Positions 35,885 through 45,355 of a stretch of DNA of 64,000 nucleotides are shown piece by piece. Location of the stretch: contig CALURL010000009.1 in assembly GCA_944323155.1 (NCBI GenBank), forward strand, positions 17,429 through 81,428. Reading direction: 5' to 3'. Within the stretch, counting starts at the first letter, position 1; every line of letters starts with the position of its first letter. A program made the position numbers and the translations under genes. Origin of the DNA: Candidatus Gastranaerophilales bacterium. GTDB lineage: Bacteria > Cyanobacteriota > Vampirovibrionia > Gastranaerophilales > Gastranaerophilaceae. The notes beneath the pieces are model-generated. The model was not told the DNA's origin. It made no database searches and saw nothing but the letters and a program-made list of their open reading frames with translations.

Positions 35885-37689
35885 TTATGAATTATCATTT
35901 CGCAGTTTTTGCAGTCGAATTCAAGCGGATATTTCTTGCCCTTATCATCAATCAGAAATAATTTTTTAGGCGAACCGCACATATCAAAAGCAAATTTCAA
36001 ACAGTGTTTTGTCCGCATAAGCTCTATATATTTTTGGGTGCAAGAACTGCATTCTAAAGACATTTCACAAACTTCGCACCCGCAGTTTTCGTAAAACTCT
36101 TTTGCTGTCTGATTATGAATATTCGCCTTGTAATCAAGTTTTTCTTTAGGGAAAAACGCATGCTGCAAAGTTTTTTGAACATCACGTTTATAATTTCTCA
36201 ACCTTTCATCCATAAGTTCATCAAGCAATTTACGGCGGAGTTCGTTAACCACAGAAATCGGAATGAATGGTAAATCAGAACAAACACGAACTTTACGTGC
36301 ATAAAAATCACTCTCACCAGTTTTTTCCATCTGTTTAATAAAGTTTTCTTTCATCTTATCGGGATTTTTCGGACTTTCTGTAAAATCAACAGAAACATTT
36401 GCAGAATTTTTGTTGTCATCAATTGCCGTAATAATCCCGTCACGGTAGATAATTTCTACCCCGATACGGCGTTTAATCTTAGAATTTGACAACAGCTTTT
36501 CAAACGCCACATCCTGATTTCTAAAAATCTCAGTGCCTGTCTTAATTCCGTTCATCTTATTTGGAAAAACTTTTATAACTGCACCGTTTTTATCTGAACG
36601 ATTTACAAGACAGCCTTCCAGATGCCCGCCGTTCATAAAACATAATCCGTCCTGATTATTCAGCTGGAGTTTTGACTTTATTTCAAAAAAATCTTTTCCA
36701 ACTTTTGTAACTGTTCCGATTTTTTCTCCAATTGCCTTCGGGGTATCAAAGTTAAAACATTTTTCGCGTTTTTTCAGAAAGTATTCGGTAAAACCACGGT
36801 TAAAACTCTTTTTCACATCAGGTTCAAAATCTGCAAAAATCTTTCCTGATGAGGATTTTCTACCGCAATTGTCAAGAATATTTCTATAATATGCAACGAC
36901 ATTTCTTACATAATTTTCATCCTTTAAGCGACCTTCAATCTTAAATGATTTAACACCTGCTTTCACAAGATTTTCAATCTGTTTTGAGGCGTTAAAATCC
37001 TTTAAGCTCAAAAGGTGTTTGTCTTTTGCAATAATGTTCCCGTTTTCGTCAATAAGTGTATATTTCTTGCGGCAAGCCTGTGCGCATTCGCCCCTGTTTG
37101 CGGAACGTCCGCCGATATACTGGCTCATATAGCATTGACCGCTGTATGAAACACACAACGCTCCATGTATAAATGTTTCCACCTCAATTGCATTTTCTTT
37201 GTCGTCTATGGAAGAAACAGCAGAACAAATTTTCTGTATCTGCTCAAGCGATAATTCTCTTGCAAGAATTATTCTTGAAACCCCGACATTTTGAAAAAAT
37301 TCCGCTTTCTCCAGAGTCCTAATATCGCACTGAGTGCTTGCATGAATAGGTATTGGAGGAAGTTCACCGCGAATTGCAAGTTCAAGAATTCCCATATCCT
37401 GAACAATTATTGCGTCTACTCCAATTTCATACAATTTCCAAATCAAATCTTTTGCCTGCAAAAGCTCGTCATCTGTCAAAATTGTATTTATTGTCACATG
37501 AACTTTGACATAAAACTTATGAGCATACTCAACAACTTCTTTTATATCCTCTAAAAAATTCCCAACAGCCTGACGCGCCCCAAATTTTACAGCACCGATA
37601 TAAACAGCATCACAGCCGCTTTCTATAGCAGCAATTGCAGTTTTTTTATCTCTTGCAGGAGCTAAAAGTTCTAATTTTCTTGTTACCAT
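35881..37689 (-). CDS. U32-family protein (RlhA/YdcP-like)
   Basis: 602 residues from ATG 37689, where the PARDKKTAIAAIESGCDAVY core begins; longer frames start without signals. The U32 signature ETFIHGALCVSYSGQCYMS and ANRGECAQACR are present, with Cys clusters that bind Fe-S in this family, and the C-terminal third is DUF3656-like, as in E. coli YdcP (23S rRNA C2501 hydroxylation). The tail has extra Cys pairs. Probable rRNA or tRNA hydroxylation rather than peptidase. TATAAT seven bases before the ATG. Confidence 0.88.
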   Translation of the reverse strand: MVTRKLELLAPARDKKTAIAAIESGCDAVYIGAVKFGARQAVGNFLEDIKEVVEYAHKFYVKVHVTINTILTDDELLQAKDLIWKLYEIGVDAIIVQDMGILELAIRGELPPIPIHASTQCDIRTLEKAEFFQNVGVSRIILARELSLEQIQKICSAVSSIDDKENAIEVETFIHGALCVSYSGQCYMSQYIGGRSANRGECAQACRKKYTLIDENGNIIAKDKHLLSLKDFNASKQIENLVKAGVKSFKIEGRLKDENYVRNVVAYYRNILDNCGRKSSSGKIFADFEPDVKKSFNRGFTEYFLKKREKCFNFDTPKAIGEKIGTVTKVGKDFFEIKSKLQLNNQDGLCFMNGGHLEGCLVNRSDKNGAVIKVFPNKMNGIKTGTEIFRNQDVAFEKLLSNSKIKRRIGVEIIYRDGIITAIDDNKNSANVSVDFTESPKNPDKMKENFIKQMEKTGESDFYARKVRVCSDLPFIPISVVNELRRKLLDELMDERLRNYKRDVQKTLQHAFFPKEKLDYKANIHNQTAKEFYENCGCEVCEMSLECSSCTQKYIELMRTKHCLKFAFDMCGSPKKLFLIDDKGKKYPLEFDCKNCEMIIHN

Positions 37690-37773
37690 ATGTAAAATTA
37701 TAATACAAATCAGGCAATTTTGAATTCTTTTAGGTTTAATATTAACAAATACAAAATAGTGAAAGGGAAAAAT

Positions 37774-38142
37774 ATGCAAGTAAGTTCGGTCGTATTCAAG
37801 GCAAGTTTACCGCAAACTCAAACACAAAATCAAACTCAGCAAACCCAAGCAGCCAAAACAGACAATAAACAAGTTCAGACAAATTCTGCCTCTAAAAAGA
37901 CTGAAATTGATAGTAAAAAATCCAATGGCAACATCTTTAAAGAACTCGGAATCTCAGAACCTCCGCCGATTACAATAGGAATTACAAGCGCATTTGTATG
38001 GACAGGACTCGGAATGCTTATTGATAAGGGCATGTCTAAAATCCTTAAATATCAGTTTAACCCCAAAATGTCATTCAAGATGAATGCAATTTTCGGACTT
38101 GTTATGGGTGCTTTTGATTTCTATAAAGCGAAAAAGGGTTAA
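37774..38142 (+). CDS. Tagged two-helix membrane protein A
   Basis: 122 residues from ATG 37774 (GAAAGGG eight bases before; a TTG at 37720 is less likely). N-terminus MQVSSVVFKASLPQ, then a Gln/Thr/Lys linker, then PPPITIGITSAFVWTGLGMLIDKGMSKILKY and MSFKMNAIFGLVMGAFDFYKAKKG: two membrane segments. Its membrane part aligns by pattern with the next gene. Function unknown. Confidence 0.75.
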   Translation: MQVSSVVFKASLPQTQTQNQTQQTQAAKTDNKQVQTNSASKKTEIDSKKSNGNIFKELGISEPPPITIGITSAFVWTGLGMLIDKGMSKILKYQFNPKMSFKMNAIFGLVMGAFDFYKAKKG

Positions 38143-38209
38143 AATAAAATTTTTTTTGTTGTAAGATAAATTGCGTTAGCCAAAATACATTTACTTAATA
38201 CTAAAAACT

Positions 38210-38527
38210 ATGATAAACGCAGTTAATTTTACTTCTACAAATACACAATACAAAACAAAAAAAGACCAAAGCCCAATGCAAGGCAGCATTAAGCCTGTAA
38301 AGCCTCTGGTAAAACCTGTTTCCCCGTTAAAATCAGGACTAAGCACTACAGCAGCCTGGTTCGGATTTGGAGTTGTGCTTGACAGAGTAACAACTTTTGC
38401 AGGGAAATATATTAAAACAAGCCCGCTAAAAACTTCTATTATTACAAATGGAGTTATTGCACTTGGTGCCGGAGCTTATACTTTTATAAAAGAAAATTCT
38501 ACAAAGAACAAAAAAGCCTCTGTATAA
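38210..38527 (+). CDS. Tagged two-helix membrane protein B (paralogue of A)
   Basis: 105 residues: MINAVNFTSTNTQ, a Lys/Pro linker, then GLSTTAAWFGFGVVLDRVTTFAGKYI and SIITNGVIALGAGAYTFIKE. Same order and spacing as protein A, and it lies 67 bases after it, so a tandem duplication. There is no clear Shine-Dalgarno. Function unknown; the terminator hairpin overlaps its stop codon. Confidence 0.75.
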   Translation: MINAVNFTSTNTQYKTKKDQSPMQGSIKPVKPLVKPVSPLKSGLSTTAAWFGFGVVLDRVTTFAGKYIKTSPLKTSIITNGVIALGAGAYTFIKENSTKNKKASV

Positions 38528-38541
38528 CACAGAGGCTTTTT
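38511..38541 (+). terminator. Terminator overlapping stop codon
   Basis: Stem AAAAAGCCTCTGT / ACAGAGGCTTTTT, loop ATAAC; the stop codon 38525-38527 is in the loop. Confidence 0.9.
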
Positions 38542-38561
38542 AATATTTTTATTGTGGAGTT

Positions 38562-39770
38562 TTATAGAGGTCTCAATGAATCTCTATAAATAGCTTCCAC
38601 AACATCACGTCCGTTTCCTGACGGTGCAATTGCTAAAAGTCCTGCAAGAGACGGTGTTGTATAAACTAAATCTACAAGTTTTTCAACATCTTCTTCTTTA
38701 AAACCTTCATCTAGAAGTTTTTCAGGAACACCAACTGATTTTAACCATTCTTGAACACCTTTTGCAGCCTTTTCAGTATCAGAAGCATCAGGTTTCAAGC
38801 CTGGAACAATCGGTGAAAGAATTTCAGCCAAAACGTTAGGTCTGTCTTTATAAATTGTTTTAATAACAGCAGGTAATAAAATTGCTAAGCCTAATCCATG
38901 TGACAAATCAGGTTTTACAGCACTCAACGGATGTTCAAGTGCGTGTGTATAATGCAATAAGCCGTTATCAAAACTTACACCACCCATCATCGCAGCGTAT
39001 GCAAGGAAATATCTTGCTTCCAAATCATCAGGATTTTCAAGAGCTTTTGGCAAATATTTTGCAACAAGCTCAATAACCTGTTTTGCTAATGTAATTGAAT
39101 ACGGAGAAGCAACAGTTGAAGTTGCAGCTTCTACAACGTGGTTAACAGCATCAATTGAAACATATCTTGTTTGTTTTGGAGACAATTTTGTCATCAATTG
39201 AGGATCGTCAATTGCGTACATCGGATAAATACAATCGTAAGCAATTGCCGGTTTAAAGTTCTTTTCAAGATTTGTTACAACAGCAAATCTGTTTGTTTCA
39301 GTTCCTGTTCCGTGAGTCAAGTTAATTGAAACAATCGGTGCTGCTTTTTCCGGTGAAAATTTAAATTCATAAATATCATCCGCATTTTTGTCAGGGTATT
39401 CAAGTAAGATAGCAACTGATTTTCCTGCATCGGTTGGTGAACCACCGCCGATTGAAATAACTGCTTTTGCGCCGAAATCTCTTGCAAGTTTTGTTGCATC
39501 ATCAACATGGTGAGTTGTCGGATTTGGGGTTACCTGATCGAAGTTAACGTAGCCTATTCCGTTATCTTTCAGTGCTTTTTCTACATAATCCCATGCACCT
39601 GTTGCTTTGTAAGCGTTTCTGCCTGACATTACGATTACTTTGTCAATACCTTTTGATTTTAAATCTTTAGCGATGTCATCTATTTTTTTGATAGCGCCTA
39701 CGCCAAAATAAACTGTTGTACGTGTGCGAATTTCTTTAACGTCGTTAATGTTAATATCTTTTTCCCACAT
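38562..39770 (-). CDS. Iron-containing alcohol dehydrogenase
   Basis: 402 residues; the start is ATG 39770 nine bases after AAAGGAG. NAD-binding GGGSPTDAGK and the metal region (DAVNHVVEA, HYTHALEHPLS, SHGLG) with three His ligands are intact. Fermentative aldehyde/alcohol conversion is likely. The frame upstream of 39770 is not used. Monocistronic. Confidence 0.94.
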   Translation of the reverse strand: MWEKDININDVKEIRTRTTVYFGVGAIKKIDDIAKDLKSKGIDKVIVMSGRNAYKATGAWDYVEKALKDNGIGYVNFDQVTPNPTTHHVDDATKLARDFGAKAVISIGGGSPTDAGKSVAILLEYPDKNADDIYEFKFSPEKAAPIVSINLTHGTGTETNRFAVVTNLEKNFKPAIAYDCIYPMYAIDDPQLMTKLSPKQTRYVSIDAVNHVVEAATSTVASPYSITLAKQVIELVAKYLPKALENPDDLEARYFLAYAAMMGGVSFDNGLLHYTHALEHPLSAVKPDLSHGLGLAILLPAVIKTIYKDRPNVLAEILSPIVPGLKPDASDTEKAAKGVQEWLKSVGVPEKLLDEGFKEEDVEKLVDLVYTTPSLAGLLAIAPSGNGRDVVEAIYRDSLRPL

Positions 39771-39891
39771 GCTATGCTCTCCTTTCTTTAAAAACACTGA
39801 TAACATTATTAAATAAAAAAATTTTGTTTGCAACAAATATTCACAATAACAATACAGGATAAATTTAAGGAGAGGAGTTAAATCAAATAAT

Positions 39892-40101
39892 TTATCTTAC
39901 TTTTTTAAATTCTATTTCGTAGCCGAGAACACCTGCAAGAAATTGGACTTCATCGTATTTCATAGAATCTCTGTTTAATTTTTGTGAAATACTATATTGA
40001 GATATTTTTTTATTTGAAGCTTTACTTGCCATGTCTGCAAGCTGCTTAATTGTCTTTTTTTCTTCTAATAATAATTTTCGTAAATCTTTATTCGCACCCA
40101 T
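39892..40101 (-). CDS. Small HTH regulator, 69 aa
   Basis: MGANKDLRKLLLEEKKTIKQ, then LADMASKASNKKISQYSISQKL: Xre/phage-regulator-type HTH, one domain. It is divergent from the 57-aa gene, whose promoter region has an inverted repeat (TAAATTGTTT ... AAACAATTTA), a candidate operator. Confidence 0.75.
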   Translation of the reverse strand: MGANKDLRKLLLEEKKTIKQLADMASKASNKKISQYSISQKLNRDSMKYDEVQFLAGVLGYEIEFKKVR

Positions 40102-40131
40102 AGTATCAATTATATAATTTTTAGATTATTA

Positions 40132-40160
40132 TTGACAAATTAAAATTATTTTAGTATTAT
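40132..40160 (+). promoter_or_regulatory. Consensus promoter of 57-aa gene
   Basis: TTGACA, 17-base spacer, TATTAT, followed at 40161-40200 by a TAAATTGTTT/AAACAATTTA inverted repeat. Confidence 0.8.
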
Positions 40161-40223
40161 TTAAATTGTTTATAATCTATTTAAACTAAAAACAATTTAC
40201 ACTTATTAAGAAAGGTTAACTTA

Positions 40224-40397
40224 ATGGACGATAAAGAAAAAATGAGAATTGTTCAAGACAAAACTTTCTATATCCAAGCCATTAATAAAGTTCTATATGA
40301 CGCTATTATGTATGGAGATTTAAGCAGAGACTGTGATTACATATCGCTGCTTGAAATCCAAAATAAATATATTAATGCTATTACAGAACTGTTTTAA
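40224..40397 (+). CDS. Small hypothetical protein, 57 aa
   Basis: [20 protein letters not shown] ... [11 protein letters not shown], then TAA. Helical, acidic. Good Shine-Dalgarno AAAGG and a consensus promoter; its end overlaps the end of the UDP-xylose synthase gene by 17 bases. Divergent from the HTH gene, so probably its target. Not recognised. Confidence 0.7.
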   Translation: MDDKEKMRIVQDKTFYIQAINKVLYDAIMYGDLSRDCDYISLLEIQNKYINAITELF

Positions 40398-41310
40398 AAT
40401 ATTCAATAGTTTTCATCAAACCGTCACGAACATGCACTGTCGGTGAGTATCCTAACTTTTCTTTTGCAAGAGTCAGATCAGGTCTGCGTTTGCAAGGATC
40501 ATCCGATGGCAAAGGTTTATATACAATTTTAGATTTTGAATTTGTTAATTCTATAATCATCTCTGCAAGCTGTTTTACTGTATATTCACCGTCATTGCCA
40601 ATATTTACAGGGCCGATAAAATCTTTTGTATTCATCATAGCGACCATTCCGCGCACTAAATCATCTACATAGCAGAATGAACGCGTTTGAGAACCGTCAC
40701 CGTAAATTGTAATATCTTCACCTTTTAAAGCTTGAACTATAAAATTAGAAACAACACGTCCGTCGTTTTCTGCCATACGAGGCCCGTATGTGTTGAATAT
40801 TCGAACAATTTTTATATCAACGTTGTGCTGTCTGTGATAATCCATCATCAAAGTTTCAGCAACTCTTTTCCCTTCATCGTAACAGCTTCTTATGCCAATA
40901 GGGTTAACATTTCCCCAGTAATCTTCTCTTTGCGGATGAACAGCAGGGTCACCGTAAACTTCACTTGTAGATGCCTGCAAAATTTTTGCTTTTGCACGTT
41001 TTGCAAGCCCGAGCATGTTTGTAACACCAAGAACATTTGTCTTAATCGTTTTTATAGCGTTATATTGATAGTGAATAGGACTTGCAGGGCAGGCAAGATT
41101 ATAAATTTCATCTGCCTCTATCAAAATAGGTTCTACAATATCATGTCTTATCAATTCGAATTCTCTATTATCTAATAGGTGTTCAATATTTTTTCTTGAA
41201 CCTGTAAAAAAATTATCAAGACAAATAACATGATGACCTTCTGCCAAAAGTTTTTCACAAAGGTGTGACCCGATAAAACCTGCACCGCCTGTTACTATAA
41301 TATTTTTCAT
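40381..41310 (-). CDS. UDP-glucuronate decarboxylase (UDP-xylose synthase)
   Basis: 309 residues, extended SDR. NAD motif GGAGFIGS (8-15), catalytic Y144 and K148 in SCYDEGKR, and [29 protein letters not shown] typical of UXS. Supplies UDP-xylose for surface polysaccharide. No glycosyltransferase is next to it. Shine-Dalgarno AGAGAGGG. Confidence 0.93.
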   Translation of the reverse strand: MKNIIVTGGAGFIGSHLCEKLLAEGHHVICLDNFFTGSRKNIEHLLDNREFELIRHDIVEPILIEADEIYNLACPASPIHYQYNAIKTIKTNVLGVTNMLGLAKRAKAKILQASTSEVYGDPAVHPQREDYWGNVNPIGIRSCYDEGKRVAETLMMDYHRQHNVDIKIVRIFNTYGPRMAENDGRVVSNFIVQALKGEDITIYGDGSQTRSFCYVDDLVRGMVAMMNTKDFIGPVNIGNDGEYTVKQLAEMIIELTNSKSKIVYKPLPSDDPCKRRPDLTLAKEKLGYSPTVHVRDGLMKTIEYFKTVL

Positions 41311-41350
41311 ATACCCTCTCTTTAAATAATTTATATTGTTATATTAACAC

Positions 41351-41383
41351 AAAAAAGCCCGTTTATAAAAAACGGACTTTTCT
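41351..41383 (-). terminator. Terminator of pgk
   Basis: Hairpin GCCCGTTT / AAACGGAC in an A-rich and T-rich frame downstream of pgk. Confidence 0.75.
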
Positions 41384-41408
41384 GAAATTATATTCGCTCT
41401 AAAACAAA

Positions 41409-42611
41409 TTAAGCTTCATCTAAAGCGTCAACACCCGGTAATACTTTACCTTCAATAAATTCTAATGAAGCACCGCCGCCTGTTGATACGTGAGTGAAAT
41501 CATCTGCATTACAGAATTTCTTAGCAGCAGAAACTGAATCACCACCGCCGATAACTGATACAGCACCATTTTTAGTAGCTTCTACAATTGCATTCAATAC
41601 AGCTTTTGTACCTTCTGCAAATTTTGGATTTTCGAAAGCACCTACAGGACCGTTCATCAAAATAGTTTTTGATTGTTTAATTACTTCCGCAAAAGCTTTT
41701 TGAGTTTCAGGGCCTGCATCAACGCCTTCAAATCCGTCAGGAATTGCGTTAACAGGAACAATTTTGTTTGTGCCGTTTCCTGAGAAATCATCTGTTGCTA
41801 ATACGTCAGTTGCCATGATAATTTTAACACCTTTATCAGCAGCTTTCTTTTCAATAGCTTTAGCAACATCCATTTGATCGTCTTCACAAATAGAGTTACC
41901 AATTTTACCGCCGTTTGCTTTTACGAATGTGTAAGCCATGCCGCCGCCGATAATTAGATTGTCTACTTTATCAATTAAGTTTTCTAAAACACCGATTTTA
42001 GAAGAAACTTTAGCACCGCCAACTACTGCTGTAAATGGACGGGTAGGATTATCAAGCGCCTGTGACAAACATCTTAATTCTTTTTCCATCAAAAGACCTG
42101 ATACTGCAGGTTTTAAAATATGAGCAACTTTTGCAGTTGAAGTATGTTTTCTGTGAGCAGCACCGAAAGCGTCATTTACATAGAAGTCGCCAAGTTTTGC
42201 CAACTCTTCAGCAAAAGTCATATCATCATCTTTAGCTTCTTCAGCTTTATAGAAACGAATATTTTCTAATAAAGCAACCTGACCGTCTTTCAAACCTTCC
42301 AATTCTTTATCAGCGCCTTGGCCAACCGGAGATTTTACGAACAATACGTCTTCACCCAAAACTTTTGACATATATTTTGCAACAGGTTCAAGGCTGAATT
42401 CAAGATTCCATTCACCTTTTGGTCTGCCAAGGTGAGCCATTAAAATAATTTTTGCACCTTTTTCCTGCAATGCTCTAATTGTTGGAACAATAGCCTGAAT
42501 TCTTGTATCATCTGTAACATTTTTGTCTGCATCTAAAGGAACATTAACGTCAACTCTGACAAGAGCACGTTTACCTCTGATGTCTCCTAAATCTTTGATT
42601 GATTTTTTCAT
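41409..42611 (-). CDS. pgk: Phosphoglycerate kinase
   Basis: Glycolysis, 1,3-bisphosphoglycerate + ADP to 3-phosphoglycerate + ATP. 400 residues. RVDVNVPLD, HLGRPKG, GGAKVSSKIGVLENL and the C-terminal GGGDSVSAA and STGGGASLEF are intact. Monocistronic with Shine-Dalgarno AAAGGAGAG. Confidence 0.98.
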   Translation of the reverse strand: MKKSIKDLGDIRGKRALVRVDVNVPLDADKNVTDDTRIQAIVPTIRALQEKGAKIILMAHLGRPKGEWNLEFSLEPVAKYMSKVLGEDVLFVKSPVGQGADKELEGLKDGQVALLENIRFYKAEEAKDDDMTFAEELAKLGDFYVNDAFGAAHRKHTSTAKVAHILKPAVSGLLMEKELRCLSQALDNPTRPFTAVVGGAKVSSKIGVLENLIDKVDNLIIGGGMAYTFVKANGGKIGNSICEDDQMDVAKAIEKKAADKGVKIIMATDVLATDDFSGNGTNKIVPVNAIPDGFEGVDAGPETQKAFAEVIKQSKTILMNGPVGAFENPKFAEGTKAVLNAIVEATKNGAVSVIGGGDSVSAAKKFCNADDFTHVSTGGGASLEFIEGKVLPGVDALDEA

Positions 42612-42701
42612 ATGTGTCTCTCCTTTTTTAAAGTAAAATCTCTCAAATTTATATTACAAAAAACATGATTGTAAAGCAAAATTTTTTTTAATTTGGGTAA
42701 A

Positions 42702-42729
42702 ATTGTTGGGCAGGTATGCCCAACCTACA
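42702..42729 (-). repeat. Dispersed palindromic repeat, family A
   Basis: TTGTTGGGCA, GGTA, TGCCCAACCTACA, between pgk and the prepilin gene. Confidence 0.85.
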
Positions 42730-42782
42730 GCTAAATTTAATAGGTATACATAAAACATTAGACAAATTTGTAGAATAATATT

Positions 42783-43631
42783 TTAATAATCAAAAGTCCA
42801 ATTATTTTCTATTAATCTTCCTGCACAAGAAGTGCCATCCGAATTAGATAAATCATTATATTTTGAACCTGTTCCACATTTTCCATTATTTTTCCAGTAT
42901 GCAGCAGAATTTGCACTGACAAATTCATGCAAACTACTACCCCAGGGAATTAAACGACCAATATTTGAAACTTCAAAGATAAACATATCCCTACCTAATG
43001 TATTCGGATTTTTATCTCCGTTTACATCCACAATTACACGTCCTACATATTGACAATTACTTACATTCATACCAGCTCTCCGACAATTATCGTCTTTTGA
43101 ACTAGCAGTCAATGGATATAGTCTAAATGCAATCATTGAACCATCGGAGATATAGATTTTTTGTGCATCATTATCTACGTAAACTTTTTGAGTTTTTCCA
43201 CTCAATGCTTTCCCGTAAACTCTGTAATCTCCTCCATGATTTGCATAGTCAGAAATTTTTGTCGGAATAGCTACAATTTTAAACATTTTTTTTAATTTTG
43301 CTTCTGTAGAACTTAACTGATCTGCACTGCCAAACGAATTTCCATATCCTTTACCAGAAGACGAGAATGTCTGCCATAATTCTGTATTAGATAATTCACT
43401 TACACCATTCATGGCAAGTTCAAATTTAAAAGCATTTTCTATGGTATTAACACTCTTTTTCAATTGTGTTGCATAAATTTGATTTTTATAATTCCCAATA
43501 AGCATAGGTAAGGTCATTGCGGCAACAACACCAATTATTCCAAGAGTTATCAGAACCTCAGCGAGTGTAAACGCATTTATTTTAAGAATTTTTATACATT
43601 TTTTGTTAAACAAAATGTCACTACCTTTCAT
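42783..43631 (-). CDS. Prepilin-type protein (type IV pilin or pseudopilin)
   Basis: 282 residues. Prepilin signal: positive leader then A20|FTLAEVLITLGIIGVVAAM, with the usual Glu at position +5 (E25) and Ala rather than Gly at -1. The rest is globular, with Cys residues near 185-195 and a Cys/Gly-rich tail. It is probably displayed on a pilus or type II secretion pseudopilus. No pilus assembly genes in the window. Divergent from the Xre gene across a perfect palindrome. Confidence 0.88.
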   Translation of the reverse strand: MKGSDILFNKKCIKILKINAFTLAEVLITLGIIGVVAAMTLPMLIGNYKNQIYATQLKKSVNTIENAFKFELAMNGVSELSNTELWQTFSSSGKGYGNSFGSADQLSSTEAKLKKMFKIVAIPTKISDYANHGGDYRVYGKALSGKTQKVYVDNDAQKIYISDGSMIAFRLYPLTASSKDDNCRRAGMNVSNCQYVGRVIVDVNGDKNPNTLGRDMFIFEVSNIGRLIPWGSSLHEFVSANSAAYWKNNGKCGTGSKYNDLSNSDGTSCAGRLIENNWTFDY

Positions 43632-43648
43632 ATCAACATCCAGTTTTT

Positions 43649-43680
43649 ATAAATTATTAAACTATAGTTTAATAATTTAT
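43649..43680. promoter_or_regulatory. Perfect 32-bp palindrome, candidate operator
   Basis: Half-site ATAAATTATTAAACTA, then its exact reverse complement. It lies between the divergent prepilin and Xre genes. AT-rich palindromes arise by chance but 16/16 is long. Confidence 0.7.
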
Positions 43681-43726
43681 ATTGTAATTTATTGAAAATA
43701 TAAAGTCAAGATTATAAATTTAAACT

Positions 43727-43948
43727 ATGGACGAAAAACAGATGTTAAGAACATTCGGGCTCAATATCAAAATTGAACGCCTAAAATTAGGATACCCGCA
43801 AGAAAAAATAGCCGAAGCATTAAATTTTAGCTCTGTATATGTTTCCAATGTTGAAAAAGGTAAACATAGAATTTCACTGGTCAACGCATATAGATTTGCT
43901 TTATTTTTTGGGAAATCTCTTGATTATTTGTTAAAAGCAAAAGAGTGA
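43727..43948 (+). CDS. Small Xre regulator, 73 aa
   Basis: One HTH_3 domain (FGLNIKIERLKLGYPQEKIA, YVSNVEKGKHRISLVNAYRF). No effector domain. Very likely binds the palindrome between itself and the prepilin gene, controlling both. Confidence 0.85.
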   Translation: MDEKQMLRTFGLNIKIERLKLGYPQEKIAEALNFSSVYVSNVEKGKHRISLVNAYRFALFFGKSLDYLLKAKE

Positions 43949-43956
43949 TTATGTGT

Positions 43957-45300
43957 TTATAAATTTGCTCCTGCGGCTTTGTACAAAGTTATATAATCAA
44001 TTAATCTTGCAGTTTTACGATTAAGAAGTTCAAGATAGGCACGGTACAAAGTTATTTCAGAATTCAAAACATCTATTTTTGAATATGTTCCTTCTTTGAA
44101 TTTCAAATTTGCCAGCCTGAAATTGTCATGTTCCTTATCATTTTTCTGATAAACAGCCGCAAAAATCTCATTGTCATCCTTAATCTTACACAAAATAGCG
44201 TTTACTTCTTTAATTGCGTTTAAATCAGTTTGTTTATAAGCCTCAAAAAGCTGTTCATACTTAAATTTCTTTACTTTTAAATTCGCAACTTTTTTCCCGC
44301 CCATAAAAATCCCCTGTGCAGCACCGGCCATTATGCTTGCAAAAGATGATTCCCAGCTAAAGAAATTCCCGAGTGCGATTGTATTAAAAATCCAGTAGCC
44401 TGTTATATTAAATTGCGGGAAAAATTCTTTTTTAGCAATTCTAATATCAATTTTTGCTTTCTCAAGTTGTTTTTCTGCGACTAATACATCAGGACGCGAA
44501 AAAATTATATCAGAAGAAATTGTGGCTGGCGGGGTGTAATTTTCACCAAAATCATCTATTTTAGAACGCTTCAAATTATTTATACAATCAGGATTTTCGC
44601 CGAGCAAAACCGCAAGTTCAAATAATGCATCACGTCTGTTTGTCCTTAGTTCTGTAATATTTGTCCGAGTTGACAAAATTTCCTGCCAAGAGTTATTAAC
44701 ATCTTTCTCTGTTGCGATACCGTTTTTATATCTTAATTCAGTTTTAGCTAAAAGTTCTTTCTGATTTTTTAAAATCTTTTCATTAATCTCAAGCATTTTG
44801 TCAAATTTCATTATGTTTATGTAAAGTGCAGCAATATCACTCGCTAAAGTAATATACAAGGCTTTTTCTTTCAATTTTTGAATTTCGTACTCTTTTTTAT
44901 CCAATTTAGTTTTATCATGATTTTTAAGCAGCAAATCAGCTTCGTAACTTACCAGAAAAGGGAGTAAAAAAGCATTTGTACTAAGTTCAAAATTATCCAA
45001 TTTCGGCACCTGAGCGCCTAAATATGAAGGAGATACAAGTAAAATAGGAAATTCCCGACTGCGGGTTACTTTAATTTTTTGATTAAATTCTTCTGTTTTA
45101 TAAGCAGCTTCGCGGACATCATGATTGTTTTTAACACCTTCTGTAATATATCCGCAAAGCATATCATCACCAAACTTTGACCAAAAATTCATGTTTACAT
45201 AAGACAATTTTTCTTCGTAATTTATACGAAACTCTTTTGCAAAACTTATTGAGATAAGAAAAAAATAGATTATAAAAAATAACAAAATTTTTTTATACAT
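43957..45300 (-). CDS. TolC-family outer membrane efflux protein
   Basis: 447 residues. Signal peptide MYKKILLFFIIYFFLISISFA. Two OEP repeats with long coiled helices (KLKEKALYITLASDIAALY, LRYKNGIATEKDV, and NLKFKEGTYSKIDVLNSEITLY). Outer-membrane channel for efflux or type I secretion; no pump or fusion-protein gene is adjacent. Confidence 0.92.
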   Translation of the reverse strand: MYKKILLFFIIYFFLISISFAKEFRINYEEKLSYVNMNFWSKFGDDMLCGYITEGVKNNHDVREAAYKTEEFNQKIKVTRSREFPILLVSPSYLGAQVPKLDNFELSTNAFLLPFLVSYEADLLLKNHDKTKLDKKEYEIQKLKEKALYITLASDIAALYINIMKFDKMLEINEKILKNQKELLAKTELRYKNGIATEKDVNNSWQEILSTRTNITELRTNRRDALFELAVLLGENPDCINNLKRSKIDDFGENYTPPATISSDIIFSRPDVLVAEKQLEKAKIDIRIAKKEFFPQFNITGYWIFNTIALGNFFSWESSFASIMAGAAQGIFMGGKKVANLKVKKFKYEQLFEAYKQTDLNAIKEVNAILCKIKDDNEIFAAVYQKNDKEHDNFRLANLKFKEGTYSKIDVLNSEITLYRAYLELLNRKTARLIDYITLYKAAGANL

Positions 45301-45355
45301 GCCAGGAATATATTTTAAAATATAAATTCAAACAATTATCCGTATGTATAATAAA

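Noticed and set aside
43957..45300. Complete efflux or type I secretion operon around the TolC-family gene
   Set aside because: No ABC, RND or membrane-fusion gene lies nearby.
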